From: Gammaproteobacteria bacterium
GTDB lineage: Bacteria > Pseudomonadota > Gammaproteobacteria > Pseudomonadales > Pseudomonadaceae
Direction: 5' to 3'
NCBI GenBank assembly: GCA_018827205.1
Contig: JAHJXZ010000142.1
Span: 1-64,000 of the forward strand
DNA length: 64,000 nucleotides
Shown: positions 42,201-50,565 of the stretch, in pieces
How the letters are laid out: every line of letters starts with the position of its first letter
Position numbering within the stretch: the stretch's first letter is position 1
Translations under genes and position numbers: made by a program
Notes under the pieces: generated by a model
Seen by the model: the letters and a program-made list of their open reading frames with translations, nothing else
What the model was told of the DNA's origin: nothing
Database searches by the model: none

Positions 42201-44499
42201 TCACGATGCGGCGTTGATCCTCACCCAGCTGTTGCCGCTGCGCGACAGCGCCGGGTTGCTCAGTTACGGCGCCTTGCCGCGAGGTTTCGCCAGCTTTTTC
42301 TGGGGCCAGGTGCAGCGCCGCGACGATGCGAAGCAATGGCCGCAGCGTGCGCGTAGCGCCCGGCATATTCAGCAGCTGTTCGGCCGGCGCGACAGCCTGC
42401 TGCAGATGCAGACGGAAATCGCCGAGGCAATGGCCGGCTACATCGCCGAGCAGGGTATGCAGCTAAGTCCTGCGGCGTTGGCCGAGGCTGCGGAATACCT
42501 GGTGCAGGAGCTGGCCGCCGAGCGCATTGAGTTTGTCTTCAGTAAATACGCTCGTGAGCTGCTCGCCGGCTTGCAGGCGCGCTTGCAGGCCGCGCATATG
42601 TGGGATGTGTATCAGCAGACCCTGACGCAACTGCTGGAGCGCCCCGCAGCGCAGTGGGCCCTAGTGGAAAACTGGCTGCGCGGCCTTTGCGCGGCAGATG
42701 AGTTCGCCGCGCTCAGTGCCTATGTGCCCGAGGCCGTGGCCCTGACCTTGCTCGCCGAGGATCTGCCCAAGCGCATCACCGAGGTGGACCTGCGTTTTAC
42801 CGCCAAGGAGTTGATGGGCGAACACCCACGTATCAGCGAACGGCAACTGGTGCTGGCGGTGGACGACTTCTTCGCTCGTCTGCGCGTGCATCGCGAGCAG
42901 TTCCTGCCCGGTTTGCAGCGCTACCAGGCATTGCGCCAGGAAGTTGTGGTGCGCGAGCGCGAGGCGCTGCGCCTTAACGAGTTCAAGCCCAAGCCGCTCA
43001 GCTCCTTTGTGCGCAACAAGCTGATCAACGATGTCTACCTTGGCGTGATCGGCGACAACCTGGCCAAGCAGATGGGCACCGCCGGGGAGAACCGTCGCTC
43101 GGATCTGTCCGGCCTGCTGATGCTGATTTCGCCGCCGGGTTACGGCAAGACCACGTTGATGGAGTATGTCGCCCACCGCTTGGGTTTGATCTTTATGAAG
43201 ATCAACGGCCCGGCCCTGGGCCATGAAGTGCGCTCCCTGGACCCGGCCCAGGCACCGGACGCCACTTCACGTCAGGAGCTGGAAAAGCTCAACCTGGCGC
43301 TGGAGATGGGCAACAACGTGATGCTCTATCTCGACGATATCCAGCACACCCATCCGGAGTTTTTGCAGAAGTTCATCTCGCTGTGTGATGGCACTCGGCG
43401 CATTGAAGGCGTATGGAAAGGCCGCACTCGCACCTACGACATGCGCGGGCGCAAGTTCTGCGTGATCATGTCGGGCAACCCCTATACCGAGTCCGGCGAC
43501 GTATTCAAGATCCCGGATATGCTGGCCAACCGCGCCGATATTTATAACCTCGGCGACACCTTGGGCGGCATGCAGGAAGCCTTCGCGCTGTCGTACATCG
43601 AGAACGGCCTGACCTCCAACCCGGTGCTGGCACCGCTGGCTACCCGAGATATGGCCGATGTCTACCGCTTTGTCGCCAAGGCCGAGGGCAAGCCATTCTC
43701 CAGCAACGAGCTGAGCCACAGCTACAGCGGTGCCGAGGTCAATGAGATCGTCACCACCCTGCAGCGTTTGATGCAGGTGCGTGACGTGGTTGGCCGGGTC
43801 AATCAGCAGTACATCGCCAGCGCCGCCCAGGCCGATCAGTACCGCACCGAGCCGGCGTTCAAGTTGCAGGGCAGCTACCGCAATATGAACAAGATGGCGG
43901 AGAAGATCAGCGCGGTGATGAATGAAGCCGAGGTGCTGCAACTGATCGCCGATCACTATCAGGGCGAGTCACAACTGCTCACCACCGGCGCCGAGGAAAA
44001 CCTGCTCAAACTGGCCGAGCTGCGCGGCAATATGACCGAGGTTCAGGCCGAGCGCTGGGTGCAGATCAAGCGTGACTTTATGCGCAACAAGGCCATGGGC
44101 GGCAGTGATACCGATGTCGGCGGCCGTGTGGTGGCGCAGCTTAATGACCTTGTTGAGGGGGTGCGCGGCTTGGCCACGTTGGCGCCGGGCGAGCAAGCCG
44201 CCGCGCCAACGATTCCCTGGGCTGAACTGTTGGCCGGGCTGGATAACCTGGGCAAGCTGCGCCCGCAGGTGGAGGTGATCACGCCGCCGCAGCCAGCCGT
44301 GCAGAAGGTGCTGGAAAGCCTGGCGGACAGCCTGCAGAACAGCTTTTTGCCGTTGATCCACGCCATGGACAAGAAGATCGATATCGACCTGCGCACCCAC
44401 AATCGCATGCTGGAAATCTCTACTCAGCTGCGTGATTTGGGTGAGCAACTGGGCCATGAACAGCGTCTGGGCGGCGACAGCGAAAGCGAAACGCCATGA
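39244..44499 (+). CDS. Giant AAA ATPase with DUF3686-type N-terminus
   Basis: 1751 residues. The N-terminal half (about 50-600) matches DUF3686, often labelled ATPase involved in DNA repair (ENNCTARDIVQVGENLLFGY, then VEDVFSLYRL). A coiled-coil region (about 500-860) comes next. The C-terminal AAA module has Walker A PPGYGKTT (1298-1304), Walker B LYLDDIQ (about 1361) and sensor-1-like IMSGNPYTESGD (about 1407). No membrane helix is seen. It would be the energy source of the cluster, possibly remodelling PspA or flotillin assemblies; the DNA-repair label is not supported by anything visible here. Confidence 0.88.
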   Translation: MSDAPAVAQPQDVLDKAVAEGGAYEVLHKRLQEQGLRLRQTTEALNAQRLQEFGSSQMEVVGRVRIRTENNCTARDIVQVGENLLFGYNVFLGLKKETRVEDVFSLYRLSEQEEGYEAESVALADSFLGQSSFVNDFNELYTYYKNTRLLQLLVRDGKLLASFQIGERISDIRVFRWSISLDGKEVRYIDNRGERDIALPAPFDFEWQKTSREMVVNGRHPHMNILDTIFVETIGGDLTVKVENNTEDGQGIYREAVVDKTQSLDDAQIEYAKLGSLILLKVLPYREEQWRYLVFNSLTRKVERIDAIGLACVQLPEDHGIIFPGGYYLQNGESKEFEQPMAGMRFKRAVRSPNGEDVQYIFYHPEEGRSALFTYNMINRQLHNPIFGHGYARLEDGRMVIFAAEGTEPTRIHPMQIWQTPFCSDDFAARQPVRSGFFGRIGNAELVRGVSDLLGLSREIETPEVSVQRYTQLCQNTRRLFDVYHWLGDAQCQGMAPLLREIAATGELVLDEFEKVESIRQQSARAMAEAETRQQALLSGLLIDSWDEVQHFVDALNGINAQRGQLLTIRDYRYIDVARIDAMETELLAAQEQVAAATSGFLASKAALEPYVLQLTQLDAQAQKAESVSQLNEPLVALQAMAGNLDMLSSLMASLPIDDATQRTEIVESISEVYARLNQAKARAEQRRKGLGSAETVAQFGAQFKLFSQGITNALAMAQDPERCDEQLSRLLVQLEELESQFGDQEQFLGDILAKREELLETFEAHKQALLDERQRKAQGLLDAARRILESLGRRTARLTQPDELNAFFASDPLILKLRELAERLRELKDSVKAEDVESRLKAARDQAVRSLRDKSELFEEGGNVIKLGPRHRFSVNTQELDLTLMPRGDQLYLHLTGTEFLEPLQNAELEALRDYWQVSLESESASLYRAEYLAGEVLAAADAGRDGLSLDLLKQQLAQPESLVKSIRDFAAPRYKEGYEKGIHDHDAALILTQLLPLRDSAGLLSYGALPRGFASFFWGQVQRRDDAKQWPQRARSARHIQQLFGRRDSLLQMQTEIAEAMAGYIAEQGMQLSPAALAEAAEYLVQELAAERIEFVFSKYARELLAGLQARLQAAHMWDVYQQTLTQLLERPAAQWALVENWLRGLCAADEFAALSAYVPEAVALTLLAEDLPKRITEVDLRFTAKELMGEHPRISERQLVLAVDDFFARLRVHREQFLPGLQRYQALRQEVVVREREALRLNEFKPKPLSSFVRNKLINDVYLGVIGDNLAKQMGTAGENRRSDLSGLLMLISPPGYGKTTLMEYVAHRLGLIFMKINGPALGHEVRSLDPAQAPDATSRQELEKLNLALEMGNNVMLYLDDIQHTHPEFLQKFISLCDGTRRIEGVWKGRTRTYDMRGRKFCVIMSGNPYTESGDVFKIPDMLANRADIYNLGDTLGGMQEAFALSYIENGLTSNPVLAPLATRDMADVYRFVAKAEGKPFSSNELSHSYSGAEVNEIVTTLQRLMQVRDVVGRVNQQYIASAAQADQYRTEPAFKLQGSYRNMNKMAEKISAVMNEAEVLQLIADHYQGESQLLTTGAEENLLKLAELRGNMTEVQAERWVQIKRDFMRNKAMGGSDTDVGGRVVAQLNDLVEGVRGLATLAPGEQAAAPTIPWAELLAGLDNLGKLRPQVEVITPPQPAVQKVLESLADSLQNSFLPLIHAMDKKIDIDLRTHNRMLEISTQLRDLGEQLGHEQRLGGDSESETP

Positions 44500-45041
44500 A
44501 GGCGGGGTTGTTGCCACGCGTACAGCTGTTGCTGGGCATCGCCGCGCTGATGCTGGTGCTGCAGCTGGGCAACAGCCTGAGTGGTTACAGCCTGAATCTC
44601 TGGGGCGTGATACCGCGGCGGCTTGAGTCCTTGCCGGGTGTGCTGTTTGCGCCCTGGCTGCATGGCAGCTGGATGCACCTGCTGAGTAATCTCAGTGGCC
44701 TGCTGGTATTGGGGCTGCTGGCCTTGCTTGAATCGCGCCGCGACTTCATTCAGGCCAGCCTGTTTATCATCCTTGGCAGCGGGCTGTTGGTCTGGTTGTT
44801 CGGCCGTGAGGGTATCCACGTCGGCGCCAGCGGCTGGTTGTTTGGGCTGTGGGCATTGCTGCTGGCGAGGGCCTGGTTTCGTCGTAGCTGGCTCGACCTG
44901 CTGCTGGCGGTGCTGGTGTTCTTTCTGCATGGCGGTTGGGTCTTCGGTCTGCTGCCGCAGCAGGGCGTGTCATTCGAATATCATCTGGCCGGCGCGCTGT
45001 GCGGTGGGCTCTACGCGGCCTGGCGCTACACGCCTCGTTAA
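44496..45041 (+). CDS. Rhomboid-family intramembrane serine protease
   Basis: 181 residues with about six membrane helices. Catalytic elements are visible: HGSWMHLLSN (H61, N65 of the oxyanion region), GASG with nucleophile S112, and H163 in YHLAGALCGG. It is close to the rhombosortase-size class, but no GlyGly-CTERM substrate is seen nearby. Its ATG overlaps the ATPase stop (ATGA), so translation is coupled and it belongs to the cluster. The substrate is unknown. Confidence 0.85.
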   Translation: MKAGLLPRVQLLLGIAALMLVLQLGNSLSGYSLNLWGVIPRRLESLPGVLFAPWLHGSWMHLLSNLSGLLVLGLLALLESRRDFIQASLFIILGSGLLVWLFGREGIHVGASGWLFGLWALLLARAWFRRSWLDLLLAVLVFFLHGGWVFGLLPQQGVSFEYHLAGALCGGLYAAWRYTPR

Positions 45042-45056
45042 CGACAAGGAGGTTAA

Positions 45057-45746
45057 GTGGATTTCAATCGTCTCGATCAGCAGTTGCGTGACAGCCTGGC
45101 CGACCTGCGCCTGAGTAATGAGGAGCGCGATGAGTTGCGCCAACTGGGCAGTGACCTGGGACCGGATCAGGTGCGCTACCTGCGCAATCGTGCCTTCGCC
45201 TTGGTGCGTGAGTTAGTCGTTGATCCGGATAACACGTTGGCGGCGCTGAAGTGGCTTGAGCAGGTGATCAAAACACTCGACAGCTGTGCGGCACCAAACC
45301 GGGTAGAGGTCGCCAGTGCGCACTTCAGCCCTGGCGAGAGTTGCCGGCGCAAGATTCGTGACCTGTGTCGCCAGGCCCGGCAGTCGGTGGATATTTGCGT
45401 ATACACCATCTCCGATGATGAGTTGAGCAATGAGATTCTTGCCTGCCATCAACGCGGCATCGCGGTACGGGTGATTACCGATAACGAAAAACAATTTGAT
45501 CTTGGCAGCGATATTGAGCGCCTGCGTAGCCTGGGCGTGCCACTGCGCATCGATTCTGGGCCGTACCACATGCATCACAAGTTCGCCCTGTTCGATGGCC
45601 GCTTTCTGCTTAATGGCAGCTTCAATTGGACCCGGAGCGCGACCACGGGCAACGAGGAAAACCTGCTGGTAATCGACCATCCCGCATTGTTTGCCGATTA
45701 TCGGCGGATGTTCGATGAACTATGGCTGCGTTATGCGAATAACTGA
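45057..45746 (+). CDS. Single-HKD phospholipase D-like protein
   Basis: 229 residues from a GTG with perfect AAGGAGG upstream. An all-helical N-terminus (about 1-75) precedes one PLD domain (about 80-225) with an exact HxKx4Dx6GSxN site (HHKFALFDGRFLLNGSFNWT). One-HKD enzymes of this size dimerise and act as nucleases or cardiolipin/phospholipid hydrolases. There is no signal peptide, so it should act in the cytoplasm or at the inner membrane face. Last gene of the cluster, 15 bp after the rhomboid. Confidence 0.88.
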   Translation: MDFNRLDQQLRDSLADLRLSNEERDELRQLGSDLGPDQVRYLRNRAFALVRELVVDPDNTLAALKWLEQVIKTLDSCAAPNRVEVASAHFSPGESCRRKIRDLCRQARQSVDICVYTISDDELSNEILACHQRGIAVRVITDNEKQFDLGSDIERLRSLGVPLRIDSGPYHMHHKFALFDGRFLLNGSFNWTRSATTGNEENLLVIDHPALFADYRRMFDELWLRYANN

Positions 45747-45848
45747 TGTGTGAGCCTCGCGGGCTGGCCATGCCTGGCATCTCTCGTTAAGGTCAACCCA
45801 GTCCTGCTTTCAGCAGGCGGCGGTTGTTCTGGCAAATGAGGGGCGAGC

Positions 45849-47291
45849 ATGGCATTGCGCAACGCGATTCAGTTGATCACCTATCCAGATCGCTTGGGTG
45901 GCAATCTTGGCAGCCTCTACACGCTGCTCGACCGGCACCTGGCTGATGCCGTCGCTGGCGTGCATTTGCTGCCGATGTATCCGTCCAATGCGGACGGTGG
46001 CTTTTCACCGTTAACTCATATGGAAGTCGACCCACGCTACGGCGACTGGGCGGATGTCGAGCGTATCTCGGCACGTTTTGATCTGTGTGTTGACCTGGTG
46101 ATCAGCCACATTGCCGATGAGTCGCCCGAGTTTCTCGATTTTGTTGCCCACGGCCAGGACTCGGCCTACGCCGACTTGTTTGTGCAGGTCGATAAGCTGG
46201 GCGAGATCAGCCTGGAAGACCTGGCCAAGATTCACATCCGCAAGGAGAAAGAACCGTTTCGCGATGTGCGCCTGGCCAATGGCGAGACGTGCCGAGTGTG
46301 GTGCACCTTCACTGAGCGGCAAATCGACCTCAACTACGCGTCGCCACTGACCTATCAGTTGATGGAGCGGTACATGGCCTTTCTCACCGCGCGCGGGGTC
46401 AAACTGTTTCGGCTGGATGCGTTCGGTTACACCACCAAGAAGATTGGAAGCAGCTGTTTTTTGGTCGAGCCGGATGTCTATCGCATCCTCGACTGGTTCC
46501 GTGAAACCGGCGAGAAGTACGGCGCAGAGATGCTGCCCGAGGTGCATGACCACATCAGTTACCAGTACGCCATCTCACGCCGGCATATGCGCCCCTACGC
46601 GTTCGCCTTGCCGCCGCTGGTGCTGCATGCCTTTCTCAGCGGGCAAAGCCGCTACCTGAAACAGTGGCTGCGCATGTGCCCGCGCAATCAGATCACCGTG
46701 CTGGATACCCATGACGGCATCTGTATTCCAGATGTGGAAAGCATGCTTCCGGAGGCGGAAATTCGCTTTCTGGTCGATGAGGTTTCGACCCGCAGTGCCG
46801 ACCCGATCATGCGTCGTTCAGCGGTCAGCGTGCACAGCGTGGGGGCGATTTATCAGCTGACCTGCACCTTCTATGAAGCTCTGCTGCGCAATGACGATGC
46901 CTACATTGCGGCGCGTGCCATTCAGTTCTTCACCCCCGGTATTCCGCAGGTTTACTACGTTGGTCTGTTGGCCGGCTGTAATGATTTTGAGCTGTGTAGC
47001 GCAACCGGCGAGGCGCGTGACGTCAATCGACACTATTACAGCTTGGAAGAAGCCGAAGAGGCGCTGCAGCAGCCGCTGGTACAGCGCTTGTTGCCGCTGA
47101 TGCGCCTGCGCAATAGCCATCCGGCCTTTGATGGGCGCTTTGAGTTGGATCAGTCCGGTGAAAGCAGCGTGGCCATGGCCTGGCGCCATGGTGAGCATTA
47201 CTGCCGCTTGTATGTCGACCTGAGCACGTGCCAGGCGATTATTGATTACCGTGATCCTGAGGACGGCAGCGAGCGACAAATGCGCTGTTGA
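45849..47291 (+). CDS. GH13_18 sugar phosphorylase (sucrose phosphorylase-like)
   Basis: 480-residue cytoplasmic alpha-glucoside phosphorylase. It opens with the subfamily motif LITYPDRLGGNLGSL. The nucleophile Asp lies in FRLDAFGY, the acid/base Glu in EMLPEVHDH and the transition-state Asp in VLDTHDGI. GH13_18 includes sucrose, glucosylglycerate and sucrose-6-phosphate phosphorylases, and I cannot tell which from the sequence. GAGGGGCGAGC precedes the ATG. It is co-directional with the preceding cluster but separated by 102 bp, with no sugar transporter nearby. Confidence 0.86.
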   Translation: MALRNAIQLITYPDRLGGNLGSLYTLLDRHLADAVAGVHLLPMYPSNADGGFSPLTHMEVDPRYGDWADVERISARFDLCVDLVISHIADESPEFLDFVAHGQDSAYADLFVQVDKLGEISLEDLAKIHIRKEKEPFRDVRLANGETCRVWCTFTERQIDLNYASPLTYQLMERYMAFLTARGVKLFRLDAFGYTTKKIGSSCFLVEPDVYRILDWFRETGEKYGAEMLPEVHDHISYQYAISRRHMRPYAFALPPLVLHAFLSGQSRYLKQWLRMCPRNQITVLDTHDGICIPDVESMLPEAEIRFLVDEVSTRSADPIMRRSAVSVHSVGAIYQLTCTFYEALLRNDDAYIAARAIQFFTPGIPQVYYVGLLAGCNDFELCSATGEARDVNRHYYSLEEAEEALQQPLVQRLLPLMRLRNSHPAFDGRFELDQSGESSVAMAWRHGEHYCRLYVDLSTCQAIIDYRDPEDGSERQMRC

Positions 47292-47364
47292 GTGGGCGTG
47301 CCCTGCGGGCGAGGCGCATTTCGGGTTAGACTTGCGCTCTTTTCGCCCAGTAAGAAGCCCCACC

Positions 47365-47904
47365 ATGGCCCTGCCGTCTACCACCTACAAAATCGAGCTG
47401 AATCTCACCGACATGGACCGCAGCGTCTATGAAAACCTGCGTTTCACTGTGGCAAAGCATCCTTCGGAAACCGAAGAGCGCCTGGCCGCGCGCCTGGTGG
47501 GCTATGCCTTGTTCTATCACGAGCATTTGGCGTTCGGTCGCGGCCTGTCGGATGTCGATGAGCCGGCGCTGTGGGAAAAGAGCCTGGATGATCGCGTGCT
47601 GCACTGGATCGAAGTCGGCCAGCCAGACAGCGACCGCATCACCTGGTGCTCACGGCGTACCGAGAAATTCAGCCTGGTGGCCTACGGCAACCTGCGCGTT
47701 TGGCAGACCAAGGCGCTCGACCCCGTGCGCAGCCTGAAGAACATCAACGTCGTCGCCCTCGACCAGGAAGCCTTGGCCAAGCTGGCGCTGGATATGCCGC
47801 GTTCGCTGAACTGGAGCGTGATGATCAGCGACGGCGAGCTATTCGTCACCGATGAGCGCGGCCAGCATGAGCTGCCGATTGAGTGGTTGGCGGGCGAGCG
47901 CTAA
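47365..47904 (+). CDS. yaeQ: YaeQ family protein
   Basis: 179-residue protein of the YaeQ family (YKIELNLTDMDRSVYENLRF, AARLVGYALFYHEHLAFGRG, ITWCSRRTEKFSLVAYGNLR). The fold is related to PD-(D/E)XK nucleases, but no biochemical role is established. The ATG at 47365 is the family start; the frame extends back into the phosphorylase gene. Confidence 0.9.
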   Translation: MALPSTTYKIELNLTDMDRSVYENLRFTVAKHPSETEERLAARLVGYALFYHEHLAFGRGLSDVDEPALWEKSLDDRVLHWIEVGQPDSDRITWCSRRTEKFSLVAYGNLRVWQTKALDPVRSLKNINVVALDQEALAKLALDMPRSLNWSVMISDGELFVTDERGQHELPIEWLAGER

Positions 47905-47915
47905 GTCTTGCCTTT

Positions 47916-47964
47916 GTAGGATGGGTATTGCTGCGCGCAACCTGCGCGGCCCGGCCCATCCTAC
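47916..47964. repeat. GTAGGATGGG inverted-repeat element
   Basis: GTAGGATGGG (47916-47925) and its complement CCCATCCTAC (47955-47964) flank a GC-rich inner part. It is similar to the dispersed GTAGGGTGG-type intergenic palindromes of Pseudomonas; a second one lies at 56531-56602. Confidence 0.7.
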
Positions 47965-48027
47965 GGCTCTAGGCGTGCCACTTAAACGCCTGTGTATGCC
48001 CTGCATTTTGTTTGTACCGGAACCCTG

Positions 48028-49740
48028 ATGCGTATCGAAGCCCGCCCGTTACCTGCCGTATTGCCTGATCTTGGCGCTCTGCCGCCGTTGCTGACCCGCT
48101 TGTATGCCGCCCGTGGCGTGCAATCGGCTGCCGAGCTGGATAAGGGCCTGGCGCGGCTGATCCCCTATCAGCAGCTCAAGGGCATGTCAGAAGCCGTGGA
48201 ACTGCTGGTGCAGGGTCTGCAGCAAGGCCAGCGCATGCTGATCGTCGGCGACTTCGATGCCGATGGCGCCACCGCCAGTACGGTGGGGGTGCTTGGTTTG
48301 CGCATGCTCGGCGCGGCGCATGTCGATTATCTGGTGCCCAATCGCTTTGAATACGGCTACGGCCTGACCCCGGAAATCGTTGCGGTGGCGCTTGAGCGCC
48401 AGCCGCAGTTGCTGATTACCGTGGACAACGGTATTTCCAGCGTTGAGGGCGTAGCGGCGGCCAAGGCAGCTGGCTTGACCGTGCTGGTAACCGATCACCA
48501 CTTACCCGGTGCCGAGTTGCCGGCAGCGGATGCCATCGTCAATCCCAACCAGCCGGGCTGTGAGTTCCCCAGCAAGGCGTTGGCTGGGGTTGGGGTGATG
48601 TTCTATGTGTTGCTGGCGCTGCGCGCACGCTTGCGTGAGATGAGTTGGTTTACTGCGCAGCGGCCTGAGCCGAACCTTGGTGAGTTACTGGATCTGGTTT
48701 CCCTCGGCAGCGTCGCAGACGTGGTGCCGCTGGATGCCAATAACCGCATTCTGGTGCATCAGGGTTTGGCGCGGATTCGTGCCGGTCGTGCGCGGCCGGG
48801 CTTGCGCGCCATTCTTGAAGTGGCCGGGCGCGATCATCGGCGCATTACCTCCACCGATCTTGGCTTTATCCTCGGGCCACGGCTGAATGCGGCGGGGCGG
48901 CTGGATGACATGGCGCTAGGCATCGAGTGCCTGCTCTGCGAAGACGAAGCCCTGGCCCGCGATATGGCTGTGCAGCTGGATCAGCTTAATCAGGACCGTA
49001 AGGCGATTGAACAGGGCATGCAGCGCGAGGCCTTGGCCCAGCTCAAGGATCTGCCGCTGGAAGATATGCCCTTCGGCCTGTGCCTGTTCGAGGCCGATTG
49101 GCACCAAGGGGTGATCGGCATCCTCGCCTCGCGCATGAAAGAGCGTTATCACCGTCCTACCATCGCCTTTGCCGATGCTGGCGACGGTGTACTGAAAGGC
49201 TCGGCGCGTTCGGTGCCGGGGTTTCATATCCGTGATGCACTGGATGCGGTGGCCGCTAAACATCCGCAGCTGATCAGCAAGTTTGGTGGGCATGCCATGG
49301 CGGCAGGGCTGTCACTGCCTGAAGCCAATTTCGCTGCTTTTGCTGCGGCCTTTGATGCGGAGGTGCGCCGCCAACTCTGTGAGGATGATCTGACCGGTCG
49401 CCTGTTGTCTGACGGTGCGCTGTCCATCGAAGAGTTTCATCTGCCGCTGGCCAAAGAGCTGCGCAATGCTGGGCCTTGGGGCCAGCATTTCCCTGAGCCG
49501 CTGTTTCATGGCGTGTTTCAGTTGGTGCAGCAGCGCGTGGTCGGCGAGCGGCACCTCAAAGTGGTGCTGAAAAGTGAATGCGGCAGTGTGCAGCTCGACG
49601 GTATTGCCTTTGGTGTAGACCGCGAAATCTGGCCGAATCCGACCGTGCGTTGGGTCGAGCTGGCCTACAAACTGGATGTAAATGAGTTCCGTGGGCAGGA
49701 ATCGGTGCAACTAATGATTGCGCATATCAGCCCGCGTTAA
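48028..49740 (+). CDS. recJ: Single-stranded-DNA exonuclease RecJ
   Basis: 5'-3' exonuclease of recombination and mismatch repair, 570 residues from 48028. DHH motifs are visible: IVGDFDADGATAS, LITVDNGISS, VLVTDHHLPGAELPAADAIV and the DHHA1 region SKFGGHAMAAGLSL, followed by the OB-fold C-terminus. The preceding bases read GGAACCCTG before ATG. Confidence 0.97.
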   Translation: MRIEARPLPAVLPDLGALPPLLTRLYAARGVQSAAELDKGLARLIPYQQLKGMSEAVELLVQGLQQGQRMLIVGDFDADGATASTVGVLGLRMLGAAHVDYLVPNRFEYGYGLTPEIVAVALERQPQLLITVDNGISSVEGVAAAKAAGLTVLVTDHHLPGAELPAADAIVNPNQPGCEFPSKALAGVGVMFYVLLALRARLREMSWFTAQRPEPNLGELLDLVSLGSVADVVPLDANNRILVHQGLARIRAGRARPGLRAILEVAGRDHRRITSTDLGFILGPRLNAAGRLDDMALGIECLLCEDEALARDMAVQLDQLNQDRKAIEQGMQREALAQLKDLPLEDMPFGLCLFEADWHQGVIGILASRMKERYHRPTIAFADAGDGVLKGSARSVPGFHIRDALDAVAAKHPQLISKFGGHAMAAGLSLPEANFAAFAAAFDAEVRRQLCEDDLTGRLLSDGALSIEEFHLPLAKELRNAGPWGQHFPEPLFHGVFQLVQQRVVGERHLKVVLKSECGSVQLDGIAFGVDREIWPNPTVRWVELAYKLDVNEFRGQESVQLMIAHISPR

Positions 49741-49746
49741 TTGGCT

Positions 49747-50418
49747 CTAGCTCTGCGGTGAGCGTGCGGCCGAACCATCGGCCAGCGCGCGCTCACTCAG
49801 CTCATTCCAACGCGCAAGAAACTCCGGTGGCTGGCTGGCGCGCTGCGGCGACTTGGCCAGAAACACGCCGTGGTTATTGAAGGAATACACCGGCAGCAGA
49901 TCGCCACGCTCACTGGCCGGGCGAATGCGTGGATCAAGGTTGTCGAGAATCAGCGGTTGCTCGCTGGCGCTGGGGTAATAGGCCAGCACCATATGTGCCT
50001 GGTTCTGTTTGAGCGCTTTAACGAAAGTCAGGCGCAGCTTCTCGCTGGGTACGCCCATGCGCACCAGGCTGAAGTATTTGGCAATGGCGAAATCTTCGCA
50101 GTCACCTTTGCCTAGGCTCAGTGTCTGCGCGGGCGTCGCCCAGTAGTCATCGGCGCCCCAGGCCTGCTGGTCACTGACAAAGCTCACTGAGCGATTGATA
50201 AAGTGATTGACCCGCTCCAACTGGGCGCGTTCGTCGTCGCCGGCGGAGTTATCGAGCAGGTTGAGCCAGCTGGCCAGGCGCGTTTCGCTGAGCGCCGCCG
50301 CCAGGGCACTGTGCTGAGTACTCGATGCATCGGCTACCAGCACTGGGCTGAATAGCCAGCAACTGGCAAGCAGGCTGCGCAATAAACGGTGGGCGGGGCG
50401 ATTGGCGCGTGGCGACAT
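49747..50418 (-). CDS. lapG: LapG-type periplasmic cysteine protease (BTLCP/DUF920)
   Basis: 223 residues with an N-terminal signal sequence. The transglutaminase-like triad is present: Cys in LGKGDCEDFAIAKYFSL, His in NQAHMVLAYY and Asp in LDNLDPRIRP. LapG cleaves the N-terminus of large surface adhesins and is held inactive by the cyclic-di-GMP-bound receptor LapD. No lapD or adhesin gene lies next to it here, so it may serve a distant LapD or be a LapG paralogue. It is convergent with recJ (stops 6 bp apart). Confidence 0.85.
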   Translation of the reverse strand: MSPRANRPAHRLLRSLLASCWLFSPVLVADASSTQHSALAAALSETRLASWLNLLDNSAGDDERAQLERVNHFINRSVSFVSDQQAWGADDYWATPAQTLSLGKGDCEDFAIAKYFSLVRMGVPSEKLRLTFVKALKQNQAHMVLAYYPSASEQPLILDNLDPRIRPASERGDLLPVYSFNNHGVFLAKSPQRASQPPEFLARWNELSERALADGSAARSPQS

Positions 50419-50491
50419 GGCGCGAAGTCTCCGGCGTCGGCTCTTGATAGCCTTTTGCCGTTGCGGGTTTTATGTCCGTCATCCTATCGGC

Positions 50492-50565
50492 GTCAAATAT
50501 AGATCGACTATCGGCAGAATGTGATGGTGACCACTATTTGACATATTTACTGTCGGTTAACCGAC
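50492..50565. promoter_or_regulatory. palindromes in the lapG / yebE-like divergent region
   Basis: GTCGGTTAACCGAC (50552-50565) is a perfect 14-bp palindrome. GTCAAATA (50492-50499) and TATTTGAC (50535-50542) form a second inverted pair. Both lie in the 278-bp region between divergent genes and are candidate regulator sites. Confidence 0.5.
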
